DNA of 64,000 nt from DATAEE01 sp036257535 (GCA_036257535.1 DATAFJ010000169.1:11394-75393); one strand, 5' to 3'; positions 25,111-34,564 are shown, counted from the first letter of the stretch. Made by a program: numbers and translations. The notes: generated by a model not told the origin, from the sequence alone.

Positions 25111-28100
25111 ATGCGACGAATCGTCCTGATCGTTGTTTCCGTCACTCTGTGGCTCGCGTCCTCGCCGTCCGCGGCCAGGAACGATCGGCCGCCCACGCCA
25201 CTCGACGGCCTCGAGTGGCGGCACATCGGTCCCGCGGCCTTCGGCGGCCGGATAGACGATGTCGAGGCGGTGGAGTCGAACCCGAAGATCATCTTCGTCG
25301 GGACGGCCTCGGGCGGCATCTTCAAGACCGTCAACGGCGGCACGACGTGGATGCCGGTGTTCGACCGCGACGGCGGCTCGCTCTCGATTGGCGACGTCGC
25401 GATCGCGCCGTCCGATCCGAACATCATCTGGGCGGGATCAGGCGAGCCGAACAACCGGCAGAGCTCGTCGTGGGGCGACGGCGTCTACCGATCGATCGAC
25501 GGCGGCGAGACGTGGACGAACGTCGGCCTGCGCGACAGTCACCACATCGGCCGCGTGGTGATTCACCCGCGCGATCCGAACACGGTCTACGTGGCGGCTC
25601 TCGGTCACCTGTGGGGACCGAACGATGAACGCGGCCTCTATCGCACGCGCGACGCCGGCCGCACATGGCAGCAGGTGCTCAAGATCGACGCCGACACGGG
25701 CGTCGTCGATGTTGCGCTGGACCGCGACGGCAGGACGCTTTTTGCCGCCGCGTACCAGCGGCGGCGGCGCGGCTGGGGCTTCGTCGGAGGCGGCACCGGC
25801 AGCGGCCTCTACCGTTCCCTCGACGCCGGCGACACGTGGCAGAAGCTTGAAGAAGGACTGCCCAAGGGCGTCGTCGGCCGCATCGGCGTCGAGATCTCGC
25901 GCAGCAATCCAGACATCGTCTACGCGGTTATCGAGCACAAGGAGGGCGGCGTTTTCCGATCGGAGGATCGCGGCAACACCTGGACGAAGCAGAGCTCGAC
26001 GAATCAGCGTCCGATGTACTACAGCCAGATCAGGATCGATCCGCGGAACCCCAACAAGATCTGGATGCTCGCGTCGCCGCTGTTTCTCTCGATCGACGCC
26101 GGCAAGACGTTCACGACCAAAGGCACCGGCGATCGCATCCACGTGGATCATCACGGCCTCTGGATCGACCCATCCGATCCGGACCATCTGATCCTCGGCA
26201 ACGACGGCGGTCTGTACGTATCGCAGGACGGCAGCCGCACCTGGCACTTCGTCGACAACCTGCCGATCGGTCAGTACTACGACATCAGCATCGACAACCG
26301 CGATCCGTACTGGGTCTACGGCGGCACGCAGGACAACGGCACATGGGCGCTTCCGAGCCGGACGTTCAGCTCGCTCGGCATCGCGAACCCCGACGTCGTC
26401 AATATCGCCTATGGCGACGGCTTTTACACTCAGCCCGATCCACGCGACGCGCGCGTGGTCTACGCAAACTCCCAGAATGGCCGCACGTACCTCGTGGACT
26501 CAGATACGCGGGAGGAGAAGGGCATTCGCCCAGTTCCGACGGACCCCAAGGAAACGTATCGCTTCAACTGGAGCACGCCCATGCTCCTGTCGCCGACGAA
26601 TCCCGACGTCGTTTATTACGGCGGCAACAAGCTGTTCCGGACGAGCGACCGCGGCATGAAGTGGGAAGTCATCAGCCCGGACCTCACGCGAAATCAGGAG
26701 TGGAAAAAGCTGCCGGGCTTCTTCGCGCGCGGCGGCGAGCGCAACGAGGACACGCTCTCGCGAGACGACGGCGTCGGCGATTTCGGGACGATTACGGCTA
26801 TCGGCGAGTCACCCCTGAAAGCGGGCATTCTCTACGTGGGCACGGACGACGGGAACGTGCAGATGTCGCCGGACGGCGGGAAATCGTGGCAGAACCTGAC
26901 GTCGAAATTCCGGCTACCCGGAGCGCGATGGGTCAGCCGCGCCGTCGCGTCACGCCACGGCGAGCGGACCGCATACGTCGCGTTCGACGGCCATCAAGAC
27001 GACGACTTCAAGCCGTACCTGTTCCGGACGACCGACGGCGGCGACTCGTGGTCGTCGATTGTCGGCGACCTGCCGGACGGCATGGTGATCAACGCGTTCG
27101 AGGAACATCCGCGCCGTCCGGACCTGCTCTTCGCCGGTACGGAGTTCGGGCTGTACTACACGCTCGACGGCGGCAAGCACTGGACACTCGCCGCGGGCAA
27201 CCTCCCGCGCGTGCCGGTCGACGACATCGTCATCAGCGCGAAAGACAACGATCTGATCCTCGGCACGCACGGGCGAAGCATCATCATCCTCGACGACATG
27301 TCGGTGCTGGAGCAGTCGACTCCGGCGATCATGACGTCCGACGTGCATGTGTTCGCTTCACGGCCGGCGATTCAGTTCTACGAGCACCGCATGCTGCCGA
27401 CCCCCGGAGCGTCGGAGTTCTCCGGGCCGAACCCGCCGTACGGCGCGACAATCACGTACTACCTGAAGGATGCTCCGCCGGCGCCAAAACCGGAGACGAA
27501 AGCGGAGGAGAAAAAGCCGACCGGCACGTCAGGCACGACCGACCAATCCGACCCGGCAAAGCCGCCGGCGCCGCCTCCGCCGCGGCCGACGGTCAAGATC
27601 ACCATCACCGCACCGGACGGATCGGTCGTCCGCGAGCTCGAAGGACCGGATCGCAAGGGCATGAACCGCGTCGGGTGGGACCTCCGGTATCCGCTCGCCT
27701 TCAAAGTCGAGGAGAGCGACGAAGGCTGGTTCGGTCCGCCGAAGGGGCCGTTCGTGATGCCCGGCACCTACACGGTGAAGCTGAAGGCGCGCGGGCGCGA
27801 GGTGAACGCGCCAGTCGAGGTTCGCAGCGATTCACGCGTCAAGACAACCACGGAAGGCCTGCAGGCCAGGCACACCGCGGCGCGCACCGCGGCGGAGCTG
27901 CAGCGCGCGTTCGTCGAGGGCGCATTGCTCATGCGCGACGCCGGCCGCCGGTTCGACGAGCTCGAGAAGCGCGTCAAGGAGAGCAACCACAAAGAGCCGC
28001 TGGTCGCCGAGACGGCGAAGACGATGGCGGACCTGCGCGAGAAGTTCAAGTCTGGCTGGGACGGGCCTCGATTCAAGATCTTCGATCTGGCCGGCCAGCT

Positions 28101-28293
28101 GCAGGCCTCGACCTCGGCGCCCACCGAGGCGCAGCTCAGAACCGTCGATCAACTCACGGCGGACCTGAGCGCGAACGTGGCGAAGCTCAACGCGTTCGTC
28201 GAGCGCGATCTCCCGGAGCTCGAGCGCCGGCTGGCAGCCACAGGGCTCGACAAGCCAGCGCTGAAACCGGTGGCGCCGCCCAAGAAGCCCTGA
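25111..28293 (+). CDS. Secreted Asp-box beta-propeller protein (VPS10/sortilin-like, glycosyl-hydrolase-like)
   Basis: A 1060-aa exported protein (signal 1-22). At least ten Asp-box turns of the pattern S/T-x-D-x-G-x-T/S-W are visible, for example VNGGTTW, IDGGETW, RDAGRTW, LDAGDTW, EDRGNTW, PDGGKSW, TDGGDSW and LDGGKHW. They make two propellers across about 35-745. A Pro/Lys-rich linker (about 790-830) leads to a C-terminal beta-domain (VKITITAPDGSVVRELEGPD, PGTYTVKL) and a helical tail. These proteins are abundant in Acidobacteria; they may be sialidase-like or only carbohydrate/protein-binding, and no catalytic residue can be named. A GAGGA ribosome site precedes the ATG, which lies just after the hairpin element. 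Confidence 0.88.
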   Translation: MRRIVLIVVSVTLWLASSPSAARNDRPPTPLDGLEWRHIGPAAFGGRIDDVEAVESNPKIIFVGTASGGIFKTVNGGTTWMPVFDRDGGSLSIGDVAIAPSDPNIIWAGSGEPNNRQSSSWGDGVYRSIDGGETWTNVGLRDSHHIGRVVIHPRDPNTVYVAALGHLWGPNDERGLYRTRDAGRTWQQVLKIDADTGVVDVALDRDGRTLFAAAYQRRRRGWGFVGGGTGSGLYRSLDAGDTWQKLEEGLPKGVVGRIGVEISRSNPDIVYAVIEHKEGGVFRSEDRGNTWTKQSSTNQRPMYYSQIRIDPRNPNKIWMLASPLFLSIDAGKTFTTKGTGDRIHVDHHGLWIDPSDPDHLILGNDGGLYVSQDGSRTWHFVDNLPIGQYYDISIDNRDPYWVYGGTQDNGTWALPSRTFSSLGIANPDVVNIAYGDGFYTQPDPRDARVVYANSQNGRTYLVDSDTREEKGIRPVPTDPKETYRFNWSTPMLLSPTNPDVVYYGGNKLFRTSDRGMKWEVISPDLTRNQEWKKLPGFFARGGERNEDTLSRDDGVGDFGTITAIGESPLKAGILYVGTDDGNVQMSPDGGKSWQNLTSKFRLPGARWVSRAVASRHGERTAYVAFDGHQDDDFKPYLFRTTDGGDSWSSIVGDLPDGMVINAFEEHPRRPDLLFAGTEFGLYYTLDGGKHWTLAAGNLPRVPVDDIVISAKDNDLILGTHGRSIIILDDMSVLEQSTPAIMTSDVHVFASRPAIQFYEHRMLPTPGASEFSGPNPPYGATITYYLKDAPPAPKPETKAEEKKPTGTSGTTDQSDPAKPPAPPPPRPTVKITITAPDGSVVRELEGPDRKGMNRVGWDLRYPLAFKVEESDEGWFGPPKGPFVMPGTYTVKLKARGREVNAPVEVRSDSRVKTTTEGLQARHTAARTAAELQRAFVEGALLMRDAGRRFDELEKRVKESNHKEPLVAETAKTMADLREKFKSGWDGPRFKIFDLAGQLQASTSAPTEAQLRTVDQLTADLSANVAKLNAFVERDLPELERRLAATGLDKPALKPVAPPKKP

Positions 28294-28303
28294 GTGCAAA
28301 TGA

Positions 28304-29332
28304 CCTCGACAAAATTGCCCGGGCCATTCCAAAACTGGCAGCCCCAATTTCGTATCGGCGTTCTTCTGGGACCAGAAGCCGCTCGGCCAGACCGGGTTTC
28401 CCGACTGGGATGAGAAACAACTGGCGAGCTACAACCGAATCGCGACGGTGGGTGCTGCGCAGTGCGCTCGTGACGATCACTACGACGCCATCACCACGAC
28501 CTATCAGCTTTACGCCCGCACGGGCACGCTGACGCACCTTGTGAACGCGCGTCGGTGGGCACTGCACCACCGGCGGGATCAGATCAATCTGTCCGGGCCC
28601 GACATCGGACATCCGCGATATCCGAGCCAGTACCTGAACAACACTCGTTACACGTTTCCCCAGGGGCTGATCCAGGACTACTTCATGTTCGGCGACGAGC
28701 AGGCCCGTCAGGCCTCCGCCATCGTCGTCGACAACTTCTACCTGCCGCATGCAGAGAGCTGGTACTACAAGGCGCCAAACACGCGCGGGTTCTGGACCGA
28801 GCGCGAGGCGGCGTTTTCGCTCATCGGCATCATGGCGCACTACGAGGGCACCGGGAACGCGGTGTACTTGAACAAGGTCCGCGACCGCGTGGCGTCGCTC
28901 CGCCGGATGCAGGTGGACAACGGCGGCAGGGCGCGGGTCCACAACCTGTACGACCACGATCCGTCCGAGGGATGCGGGCAGCCGGACTACGGCAGCTCGC
29001 CGTGGATGTCCGGGCTGCTGCTCGAGGCGATCATCAAGTACCACAAGCTCACGAACGATCCGCTTGCCCGCGAATCTATCCTGATGGCGGTCGACGACCT
29101 TCGCGCTCGATATCTGGCGACCGGCGACTACGCCTACCGGCTCACCGGCGCCCAGGTCTATCGCACGCTTGGGACGAGCCTCTTCAACACATCCGTCGAA
29201 AACGGCGTGACTGCCAGCCACAAGCACTACGACCAGCAGTTCCGCAGCAGCGGCCACTTCCCGGCATACCTCTCGGGCCCGGCCGCTCCGCCTCCGCCCT
29301 CCGCTCCCGCCAACCTTCGGGTCGTCCGATAG
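28304..29332 (+). pseudogene. Fragment of a secreted alpha-helical (six-hairpin-like) protein, truncated at both ends
   Basis: The conserved-looking frame can be followed upstream to about 28350 (NFVSAFFWDQKPLGQTGFPD), but no ATG, GTG or TTG exists before the GTG at 28448, which is in the middle of good coding sequence. The front of the gene is therefore missing. Residues with YEGTGNAVYLNKVRDRVASL and SSPWMSGLLLEAIIKYH suggest an alpha/alpha toroid like glycosidases or polysaccharide lyases. The C-terminus ends PPPPSAPANLRVVR then TAG: this is the linker plus first strand of a fibronectin type III domain and no more. I call it a both-ends-truncated remnant; a short active protein from 28448 cannot be excluded. 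Confidence 0.6.
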
Positions 29333-29379
29333 AACGGGAAAGGTTCAACGATTTGGTCCGGTTTGGCGTCTAATGCCGC

Positions 29380-31824
29380 ATGCGGGCCATCTGGCAGGAC
29401 GTGCGGTACGGATTCCGGGGGCTTTACAAGCAGCCCGGCTTCACCGCGCTGGCGGTGCTGACGCTGGCGCTCGGGATCGGCGCCGCCACCACGATGTACA
29501 GCGCGATCCACAACATCCTGATCGATCCGTATCCATTTCCGGACGTGGATCGCTTCGTCACTGTCCAGATCCACGACTCGAGCCGCGCCCGGCCGGGCGG
29601 CAGGATTTTCTTCCAGGTGCCCGAGTTCCTCGACCTGCAGGAGCAGAATCACGTCTTCGAGGAGGTGATCGGGGGAGCGCCTGAAGATGTCTTGCAGAAG
29701 ACGAATGAGGGCACCGAACAGTTCGTCGGCGGCGCCGTGACGGCCAACAACTTTCAGTTCCTGGGCGTCCCGGCGCTGATGGGACGGGGACTCGTACCGG
29801 ACGATGCGAAGCCGGGAGCGCCGCCGGTGTTCGTCATGTCCTACAAGATGTGGACCGGTCGATACAACCAGGATCCCGGAGTGCTGGGCCGGACGTTCGT
29901 GCTGAACGGCGTTCCCACCATCTGCGTCGGCGTCATGCCCCAGCGGTTTCACAAGCTCGCGGCCGACCTGTATCGTCCCATCGTCCTGAGCCGCGCCGAT
30001 CCGCAGGTGAACCGCCGGTTCTTCATGTTCCAGGCGAGGCTGAAGCGCGGGGTGACCAAGGAGCAGGCGAGCGCGGACGTCGACGTCATCGTGCGCCGGC
30101 TGTCCGAGATCTACCCGCAGAACTACCCGAAGCAGTTCACCGTGCGCGTCCTCGGCTGGGCTGAGAGCATCGTGGGTCAATTCCAGACGACGCTCTATAC
30201 GCTGGCGGCGGCGGTCGCGCTGCTCCTGCTGATCGCGTGCAGCAACGTCGCCAACATGCTGCTGGCGCGCGGCGCGGCGCGGGAGCGCGAGATGGCGATC
30301 AGGTTGTCGCTCGGCGCCAGCCGGTCGCGCGTCGTGCGGCAGCTCCTCGTCGAGAGCCTGCTCCTGGCCGGTCTGGGCGCGCTCATCGGGTGCGTGTTCG
30401 CCTATGGCGGCATCAAGGTGCTCGTGCAGCTGATGCCCGAGGGGTTGGTACCGCGGGAGGCGCAAATCCGTCTGAACACTCCGGTTTTGATCTTCAGTGT
30501 GGCCGCGGCCATCTGGACGGCCCTGATCTTCGGTCTCGTGCCCGCGCTTCAAACGGCGCGGCGTGACATGGTCGAGCCGTTAAAGAGCTCGGGGAAGGGC
30601 ACAGGCGGGGGATTCCAGCGCGCGTGGCTGCGCAACGCGCTGGTCGTCGCCGAAGTGGCGCTCGCGCTGATGCTGGTGGCGGGGGCGGGGCTGCTGATGC
30701 GCAGCTTCGTCAACCTGCAGCGGATGGATCTCGGCCTGAACCCCGAGAGGGTCGTTACCGCGCGCGTGCCGCTGCCGCGGGATCGCAACACGCTGGCCGA
30801 CAAGAAGCAATTCTTCGAGGCCCTGCTCCCGCGCCTGCAGGCGCTGCCCGGCGTGGTTGCGGCGACGGCGACCTCCACGCTCCCGCCATACGGCGGCATC
30901 AACTCCACGATCGAGATTCCGGGCCAGTCGGTCGTCGAACAGCGCCGTTCCCTGCTGCAACTGGTAAGCGAGGGCTATTTTCAGACGCTCGGTTTGCGCC
31001 TGATACGCGGGCGGTTGCTTTCGAGAGACGAGGTCACGGACGCGCGGCGGGTTGCCGTGGTGAACCAGACGCTGGTGGATCGCTTCTTCGGCGCTGCCGA
31101 TGGATCGGTTGGCGATCCCATCGGGCAGCGAATCAAGTTCACGTTTCTCGAGACGCCACCAGGGGGCTCGGTCGAGAATCCTGTTTTCGAGATCGTCGGC
31201 GTGATCGCCGACGCGATGAACCAGGGCCTGCAGGATCCGCTCATGCCGGAGGCCTTCGTCCCGTACACCACGACCGGCGTGTTCGAGCGGGGAGTGCTCG
31301 TGAAAACGGCGACCGATCCCGCGGCGATGGTGAACAGCATCCGGCGGGAGATCTGGGCCGTTGACCGCAACGTGGCGGTGACGAACGCCGGGACGCTCAC
31401 CGAGTTCCTGAAGCGGTTCTCGTACGCGGAGCCGCGCCTCGGCCTCGTGCTGCTGGGCATCTTCGCCGGCCTGGGATTGCTGCTCGTCGGGGTCGGCGTC
31501 TACAGCGTCATCGCGTACACGGTTTCGCGCCAGACGCAGGAAATTGGCATTCGCATGGCGCTCGGCGCGCGCCAGATCGATGTGCTGGGCCTCGTCGTCC
31601 GAATGGGCCTGCGGCTGCTGGCCCTCGGCGTGGGCGTGGGCTTTCTGGCGAGCCTCGGCGTCACGCGCGTGCTGTCTTATCAGCTGACGGGGATCTCGCC
31701 ACGCGATCCCCTCACGCTGGTCATCGCAATTGGAGTGATGCTGCTGGCCGGTCTCGCGGCGTGCTACTTCCCGGCGCGCCGCGCGATAAAAGTCGACCCG
31801 ATGGTGGCGCTCAGATACGAGTAG
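29380..31824 (+). CDS. ADOP-type (acidobacterial duplicated orphan permease) ABC transporter permease
   Basis: An 814-aa protein with the MacB/FtsX permease unit present twice. It starts with WQDVRYGFRGLYKQPGFTAL, the hallmark opening of ADOP proteins, then TM1 at about 22-42. A periplasmic MacB-PCD region (50-265) follows, then TM segments around 270-420 with SNVANMLLARGAAREREMAIR, a second periplasmic region (about 445-690) and a last TM bundle with TQEIGIRMALGARQIDVL near 720-735. Both halves carry the E-(M/I)-(A/G)-I-R-(L/M)-(S/A)-L-G-A coupling motif. No ATPase gene is beside it, as the name orphan implies. It probably works in efflux or lipoprotein/lipid handling. Confidence 0.93.
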   Translation: MRAIWQDVRYGFRGLYKQPGFTALAVLTLALGIGAATTMYSAIHNILIDPYPFPDVDRFVTVQIHDSSRARPGGRIFFQVPEFLDLQEQNHVFEEVIGGAPEDVLQKTNEGTEQFVGGAVTANNFQFLGVPALMGRGLVPDDAKPGAPPVFVMSYKMWTGRYNQDPGVLGRTFVLNGVPTICVGVMPQRFHKLAADLYRPIVLSRADPQVNRRFFMFQARLKRGVTKEQASADVDVIVRRLSEIYPQNYPKQFTVRVLGWAESIVGQFQTTLYTLAAAVALLLLIACSNVANMLLARGAAREREMAIRLSLGASRSRVVRQLLVESLLLAGLGALIGCVFAYGGIKVLVQLMPEGLVPREAQIRLNTPVLIFSVAAAIWTALIFGLVPALQTARRDMVEPLKSSGKGTGGGFQRAWLRNALVVAEVALALMLVAGAGLLMRSFVNLQRMDLGLNPERVVTARVPLPRDRNTLADKKQFFEALLPRLQALPGVVAATATSTLPPYGGINSTIEIPGQSVVEQRRSLLQLVSEGYFQTLGLRLIRGRLLSRDEVTDARRVAVVNQTLVDRFFGAADGSVGDPIGQRIKFTFLETPPGGSVENPVFEIVGVIADAMNQGLQDPLMPEAFVPYTTTGVFERGVLVKTATDPAAMVNSIRREIWAVDRNVAVTNAGTLTEFLKRFSYAEPRLGLVLLGIFAGLGLLLVGVGVYSVIAYTVSRQTQEIGIRMALGARQIDVLGLVVRMGLRLLALGVGVGFLASLGVTRVLSYQLTGISPRDPLTLVIAIGVMLLAGLAACYFPARRAIKVDPMVALRYE

Positions 31825-31832
31825 CAGGCCAA

Positions 31833-31878
31833 GCGGATGCCGTTATCGACGGCGTCCCTACCCGCTGAGCTATTCGCA
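31833..31878 (-). other. tRNA-like 5' half (Ile-GAT-like D-arm and anticodon arm)
   Basis: Read on the minus strand from 31878: GCGAATAGCTCAGCGGGTAG is a typical position 3-21 of a tRNA with its D-loop. It is followed by an arm whose 4-bp stem GCCG/CGGC holds a 7-nt loop TCGATAA, compatible with anticodon GAT. There is no T-arm, no acceptor pairing and no CCA, and position 33 is C instead of U. It is therefore at most a remnant of a tRNA 5' half. Confidence 0.35.
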
Positions 31879-31926
31879 ACCGAGCACGAAGAACGCGCAC
31901 GACGGACGACGATGATTTCGGCGGAG

Positions 31927-32238
31927 TCAGCTCGTGGAGGGACCTCGCCGTAACTTGTCGAGCTTGGAGTCGCGCTCCGACGTCAGTCGCTCGCGATCCC
32001 GCCGGTACTCCTCCTCGAGGGCGGCGAGCGCTTCGGGATCGAACGTCTTCCGAAGCGTGGACTGGTGCAGCACCTCCTGCTCGGCGAGCTTGGCCTCGTA
32101 GAAGTTCCGCAGATCCGCGAGCGCGGTCCGCTCCTCATCAGTCAGCCGGCGCTCCTCGATCCCCGCCTCCGCATCAGCCTTCTTGAGCCGCTCCATCGCG
32201 AGCTCGTATGCGGACTTCAAAGGCTTGTCGTCCCCCAT
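31927..32238 (-). CDS. Small charged coiled-coil protein (103 aa)
   Basis: The start is the ATG at 32238 with a GGAG site upstream; the longer frame to 32361 is not coding-like. The protein is nearly all helix: KSAYELAMERLKKADAEAGI, then RRLTDEERTALADLRNFYEA, then FDPEALAALEEEYRRDRERL. This gives two alpha-helical hairpins with heptads. The family is small proteins of unknown role that are common near Ser/Thr kinases and chaperones; no domain name can be given. Confidence 0.75.
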   Translation of the reverse strand: MGDDKPLKSAYELAMERLKKADAEAGIEERRLTDEERTALADLRNFYEAKLAEQEVLHQSTLRKTFDPEALAALEEEYRRDRERLTSERDSKLDKLRRGPSTS

Positions 32239-32239
32239 G

Positions 32240-32632
32240 GATTCCGTCTCCGACCTGATGTTACCTCGGGGGCAACGGAAGCGTGGACTTTGGCTGCAGG
32301 AGGGAGGAGCACGGCGCCGACAAATGCGCTCGGCAGCCCATTCTGCCCAGCGTTCCCCCAAACGTCGGCGCCGGGCGAAGCGGCGCAGCCGCGAAGGCGG
32401 GCCTATCGAGACGCGACAGCGGCGGCGGAGTCTGTTGCTGCGCGAAGGATTCGATGCGCTGACGCGCGGCTCACGCCGGACGCTTCGGCCTGGCGGCGCA
32501 CCGTCATCGGCCGCTCGACGGGGGCATCGCCGCGAGCGTCAGGAGAACGTGCGCGGCGCGCGGGACAAATTGATCGCGCTCTACGAGGCCGCGCGGCAGC
32601 CGGAGCTGGCAGCGAGGTATCGGGAGCGGTAG
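32240..32632 (+). pseudogene. Decayed 3' end of a TPR-kinase-like gene
   Basis: The 390-bp gap between genes has no intact CDS. In its last 25 codons (from about 32555) the frame reads GARDKLIALYEAARQPELAA then RYRER and TAG. This is very close to the closing helix pair of TPR-containing Ser/Thr kinases (usually ...LVALYEAWGKPEKAAEYRA...). Upstream the frame is Arg-rich noise and contains a GC-rich block at 32370-32400, so only a 3' tail survives. Its stop codon abuts the REP-like element at 32632. Confidence 0.35.
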
Positions 32633-32698
32633 CAAAAAGGTGTCAGGTACTATTTCCGCTCGACGGGGCGTCGGACAAGGTACCTGACACCTTTTTGC
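32632..32698. repeat. REP-like hairpin, AAAAAGGTGTCAGGTAC type
   Basis: Perfect 19-bp inverted arms, 32632-32650 (GCAAAAAGGTGTCAGGTAC) and 32680-32698, around a 29-nt loop. The left arm contains the stop codon of the dioxygenase gene (32643-32645), so the element has replaced the last ~17 codons. It is related in design, not identical, to the elements at 14376 and 39406. Confidence 0.88.
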
Positions 32699-33659
32699 GC
32701 AGATCGGGGAAGACCTTCGACACCTTGGCGAGGATGTAGTCGCCATACGTGCCGGTGAACTCGTGCACGCTGGCGCCGTCCCAGCGATCTGTCTTGTCGT
32801 CGATGATCTCGGCGCCGGGACGGATCGGACGTACCTCCGCGTCGAAGCCCGGATCGAAGAAGAAGGGAAACGAGAGACGGGCCCGGCCGCCCGGGTTCAG
32901 CACACGGTGCGGCGTCGAGCGATAGAAGCCTCCCGTCATGCGATCGAGCATGTCGCCGATATTGCAGACAAACGCACCCGCGAGCGGCGGCGCGTCGATC
33001 CAGGTCGAAGGTCCGGCCGGCACCTTCACTTGCAGCCCGCCGACGTCGTCCTGCTTCAGGATCGTCAGCAGTCCATAGTCGGTGTGCTCGCCGACACCCC
33101 ACTCCGGTTCGGCGCGCCTGGGCTCGACGGCCGGGTAGTTGAAGATGCGGAAGAGCACGAGCGGATCGCTCGTGTACCGGTCGTGGAAATACGTCTCGCC
33201 GAGACCGAGGCTAAGGCCAAAAAGCTCCATGATCCGGTGTCCGAGGCGAGTCATCGCGGCCATGTAGTCGAGCACGGTCTCGCGAAATCGCGGGACGTCC
33301 GGGAAGAGATTCTGGCCGTGCAGCGGCGTGGCGGCCACGACGCGAGGATGATCCTCGGGCAGCTCGGCGCCGAAGTACAGCCCTTCCTTGAGGTCCGGCT
33401 TTCCCTTCGTCAGCTCTCCTCGAACTGGAAAATAGCCGCGCCATGCCGCGCCGCCGAGCTCCATCCGAATGGCCATCTTCCGCTCGACCGGCTGCGCGAA
33501 GAACTGCCGGCTGAGCGCCTCGAGCCGATCCTGCAGATCGACGTCGACGCCGTGGCCGACGATGTAGAAGAAGCCGGCCCGACGGCAGGCGTCGCGAATG
33601 GCATCCGCGGCGCGGTGCTTGTCGCCGCTCAGATCGATGACGGGTAGCTCTGACTTCAC
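32643..33659 (-). CDS. 2-oxoglutarate/Fe(II)-dependent dioxygenase, isopenicillin-N-synthase-like
   Basis: A 338-aa enzyme. The N-terminal DIOX_N part (LPVIDLSG, then ACRRAGFFYIVGHGVD) is followed by a double-stranded beta helix with iron ligands His192 and Asp194 in GEHTDYGLLT and His251 in STPHRVLNP, and the co-substrate Arg261-x-Ser263 in RLSFPFFFDP. The active site is complete. The start is GTG at 33659. The final residues (KKVSGTLSD to the end) are encoded by a REP-like hairpin, so the native C-terminus was altered, well after the catalytic core. The substrate is unknown; relatives oxidise flavonoids, gibberellins, penicillin precursors or 2-oxoglutarate itself. Confidence 0.9.
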   Translation of the reverse strand: MKSELPVIDLSGDKHRAADAIRDACRRAGFFYIVGHGVDVDLQDRLEALSRQFFAQPVERKMAIRMELGGAAWRGYFPVRGELTKGKPDLKEGLYFGAELPEDHPRVVAATPLHGQNLFPDVPRFRETVLDYMAAMTRLGHRIMELFGLSLGLGETYFHDRYTSDPLVLFRIFNYPAVEPRRAEPEWGVGEHTDYGLLTILKQDDVGGLQVKVPAGPSTWIDAPPLAGAFVCNIGDMLDRMTGGFYRSTPHRVLNPGGRARLSFPFFFDPGFDAEVRPIRPGAEIIDDKTDRWDGASVHEFTGTYGDYILAKVSKVFPDLRKKVSGTLSDAPSSGNST

Positions 33660-33944
33660 AGTCTGATCCTGGCGTGTGGATGGCGTCGAAGCAGTTTACA
33701 GAATATCGAAACAGAGGGTGAGGTGGTCGGCGAACGCCGACTCAGGGTCGCGCCGCTTCGGTGCGAAGCCGGAACGTGCGCGGAGCGAGTCTTCCGCGTT
33801 GACTTCGGTCCCGATAGTCAACCGCGCGGGCGGGAGGGCTGCGAGCGGCGCGCACGTTCCCGGCGCGATGCCCTGTGGAGGCAGCCGACGACCTCGCCCT
33901 CTGCCAAAGGCGCAAGAGTACAATACGTGCACAAGGCAGGAAGC

Positions 33945-34472
33945 ATGCACGACGAAACGCTTCGCGAGATTCTCGAGCGCAACGCCAAGGCAGTTGCGCT
34001 GCGTCCGGCAGTCGGCCTGCACACCGGCAAGACGACCGCCCGCCTGAAGCCGGGGCTCGAGTGCCAGGTCGAGGACGGCGCGTGGAAGCTGACCGTTGGC
34101 ATCGGCGAGAAGTCGGGCGGATCGAACGCGGGCCCGAGTCCTGGCGTGCTCGGCCGCGGCGCGCTCGCCAGCTGCCTGGCGATCGGCTATGCCATGTGGG
34201 CCGCGCGCCTTGGCGTGCCTCTCGAGTCGGTCGAAGTGGAGGTGCAGGCGGACTACGACAGCCGCGGCGAGCTCGGCGTCTCGGACGATGTTCCGCCCGG
34301 GTATACACAGGTCCGCTACATCGTCACCGTCGCGAGCAGCGCCTCCGAGTCAGACGTCCGTCGAGTGATCGACACCGGCGACAAGTACAGCCCTTACCGC
34401 GATGTCTTTGCGCGCGGGAACGACGTCCGCCGTGAGCTGCGGATCGTAACGACCACGGAACACCGTGCCTAG
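33945..34472 (+). CDS. OsmC family protein lacking the second redox cysteine
   Basis: A 175-aa protein with the OsmC/YhfA fold: MHDETLREILERNAKAVALR, then VGIGEKSGGSNAGPSPGVLG, then RGALASCLAIGYAMWAARLG. Cys77 corresponds to the first peroxidase Cys. The second catalytic position, usually (K/H)-C-P-V, is Y-S-P-Y here (Ser149), so a normal thiol peroxidase cycle is not possible. ATG 33945 has an AGGA site 8 bp upstream. The 285-bp gap to the dioxygenase start contains no full gene; a minus-strand frame there ending at 33696 looks like a gene tail. Confidence 0.85.
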   Translation: MHDETLREILERNAKAVALRPAVGLHTGKTTARLKPGLECQVEDGAWKLTVGIGEKSGGSNAGPSPGVLGRGALASCLAIGYAMWAARLGVPLESVEVEVQADYDSRGELGVSDDVPPGYTQVRYIVTVASSASESDVRRVIDTGDKYSPYRDVFARGNDVRRELRIVTTTEHRA

Positions 34473-34564
34473 GCCATCGTGCGACACGCTGGCGAGAATG
34501 CCGATCGAGGCCGGTGCAACGGCGGCGCGCACGGCGCGCCCGCGAGGGAGCGGAGCGGGGCGTA

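Noticed and set aside
26343..28532. Plus-strand 729-codon frame over the Asp-box gene
   Set aside because: Arg-rich +1 shadow; the Asp-box frame is intact throughout.
31833..31878. Functional tRNA gene
   Set aside because: No T-arm or acceptor stem can be formed; only the 5' half is present.
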